A DNA stretch of 5,972 nt. Source: Sinorhizobium sp. Lineage in GTDB: Bacteria; Pseudomonadota; Alphaproteobacteria; Rhizobiales; Rhizobiaceae. A program made the position numbers and the translations under genes. The stretch's first letter is position 1, and each line of letters starts with the position of its first letter. The notes under the pieces are model-generated. The model had not been told where the DNA came from and searched no databases. It worked only from the letters and a program-made list of their open reading frames with translations. This document shows, piece by piece, positions 5,529 through 5,972 of this stretch. The stretch covers positions 1 to 5,972 of the forward strand of contig JAPSJG010000257.1 in assembly GCA_031178305.1 (NCBI GenBank), in the 5' to 3' direction.

Positions 5529-5909
5529 ATGCGGATCGTTGGGATACAGGTCCATCCCGAACGCGGCGGCAAGGCTGGATATACCGTCGAGTTCGTGGGC
5601 GAGAACGGGGAGATCGTAACGGTCCTCTGCCCGCAGGACGCAGAGGGTTCGCTCAACAGGATGAATGCCGTTTCACGGGCGAAGGAAATCCTTGCTGCCG
5701 CAGCTCAAGCGGATGAGGCCCCGCTGGGCATCACCGGCACCAGGCGATCTTCCTCGGTACCGGAAGGGGCGCTCGCAAGCGCCCGCCAGGCCCATGACCA
5801 GCATGCGATGGAAGAACAATTGGAGGAGGGGCTCGAGGATACGTTTCCAGCGAGCGATCCCGTCTCCATCACCAGTTCGACGATCCCCCGGCGAACGCCG
5901 CGGCGGTGA
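5529..5909 (+). CDS. Uncharacterised small protein with conserved C-terminal EGLEDTFPASDP motif
   Basis: 126 residues from ATG 5529. The start is well supported: AGGAGG lies at 5517-5522, six bases before the ATG. Residues 1-58 (MRIVGIQVHPERGG..., YTVEFVGENGEIVTV, then LNRMNAVSRAKEILAAAA) suggest a small beta-rich domain followed by a helix. Residues 60-85 look flexible. Residues 86-104 form a charged helix (RQAHDQHAMEEQLEEGLEDT) ending in FPASDPVSITSS. That C-terminal motif recurs in short proteins of rhizobia and relatives, by recollection, without assigned function. No signal peptide or membrane segment is seen, so it is probably cytoplasmic. It lies 121 bp after the transferase, past a hairpin, so it is probably a separate transcription unit. 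The last residues (PRRTPRR) are unusually basic. No function is proposed. Confidence 0.85.
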   Translation: MRIVGIQVHPERGGKAGYTVEFVGENGEIVTVLCPQDAEGSLNRMNAVSRAKEILAAAAQADEAPLGITGTRRSSSVPEGALASARQAHDQHAMEEQLEEGLEDTFPASDPVSITSSTIPRRTPRR

Positions 5910-5972
5910 GCCGCTACAATTACAGCGGGTCGGAGTTTCGCGGGGGCCGGGCTGTGCCGAGGTGCCGCGTGT

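Noticed and set aside
5911..5929. Inverted repeat CCGCT/AGCGG after the small protein gene as a terminator
   Set aside because: Five-base-pair stem with an eight-base loop and no T tract; the remaining 5910-5972 shows nothing else supportable.

Overview
The window looks like chromosomal DNA of a rhizobial alphaproteobacterium (Rhizobium/Sinorhizobium/Agrobacterium type). The grounds are the high GC content, GC-rich third codon positions, the protein families present (a membrane HPP protein with remnants of CBS domains, a small protein ending in an EGLEDTFPASDP motif) and a shikimate-kinase fragment that reads like the rhizobial type. No RNA genes, insertion sequences or CRISPR arrays were seen.

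Layout. Positions 1-266 (minus strand) hold the first 66 or so residues of a TetR-family repressor, joined abruptly and out of frame to a piece of a shikimate kinase that runs off the left edge. A 27-bp imperfect palindrome just upstream (283-309) is the likely TetR operator. Positions 387-1184 (minus) encode an HPP-family membrane protein whose C-terminal CBS pair has lost about 120 residues in frame. Positions 1335-3358 (minus) are a two-component operon: an OmpR/PhoB-type response regulator followed, with an ATGA overlap, by a membrane sensor histidine kinase. Transcribed the other way, 3674-5407 (plus) encodes a complete EptA/MCR-family phosphoethanolamine transferase with all catalytic residues and three expected cysteine pairs. 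A strong hairpin follows its stop codon. Positions 5529-5909 (plus) encode a 126-residue uncharacterised protein with an excellent ribosome binding site.

How it works together. The regulator/kinase pair and the transferase are divergent and share a 315-bp intergenic region. This recalls pmrAB/eptA modules, in which an envelope-sensing system controls phosphoethanolamine decoration of lipid A and so resistance to cationic peptides. The shared region holds two nearly identical 16-bp elements, GACAG-N6-GACAG, in opposite orientations. The 11-bp spacing of their half-sites is the pattern bound by OmpR/PhoB-family regulators. The most economical model is that the regulator activates or autoregulates both sides through these sites; a PhoB (Pho box) reading is also possible.

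The left 500 bp is unusual in having two apparent rearrangement scars (TetR/shikimate kinase and the CBS deletion), which are either real rearrangements or assembly artefacts.
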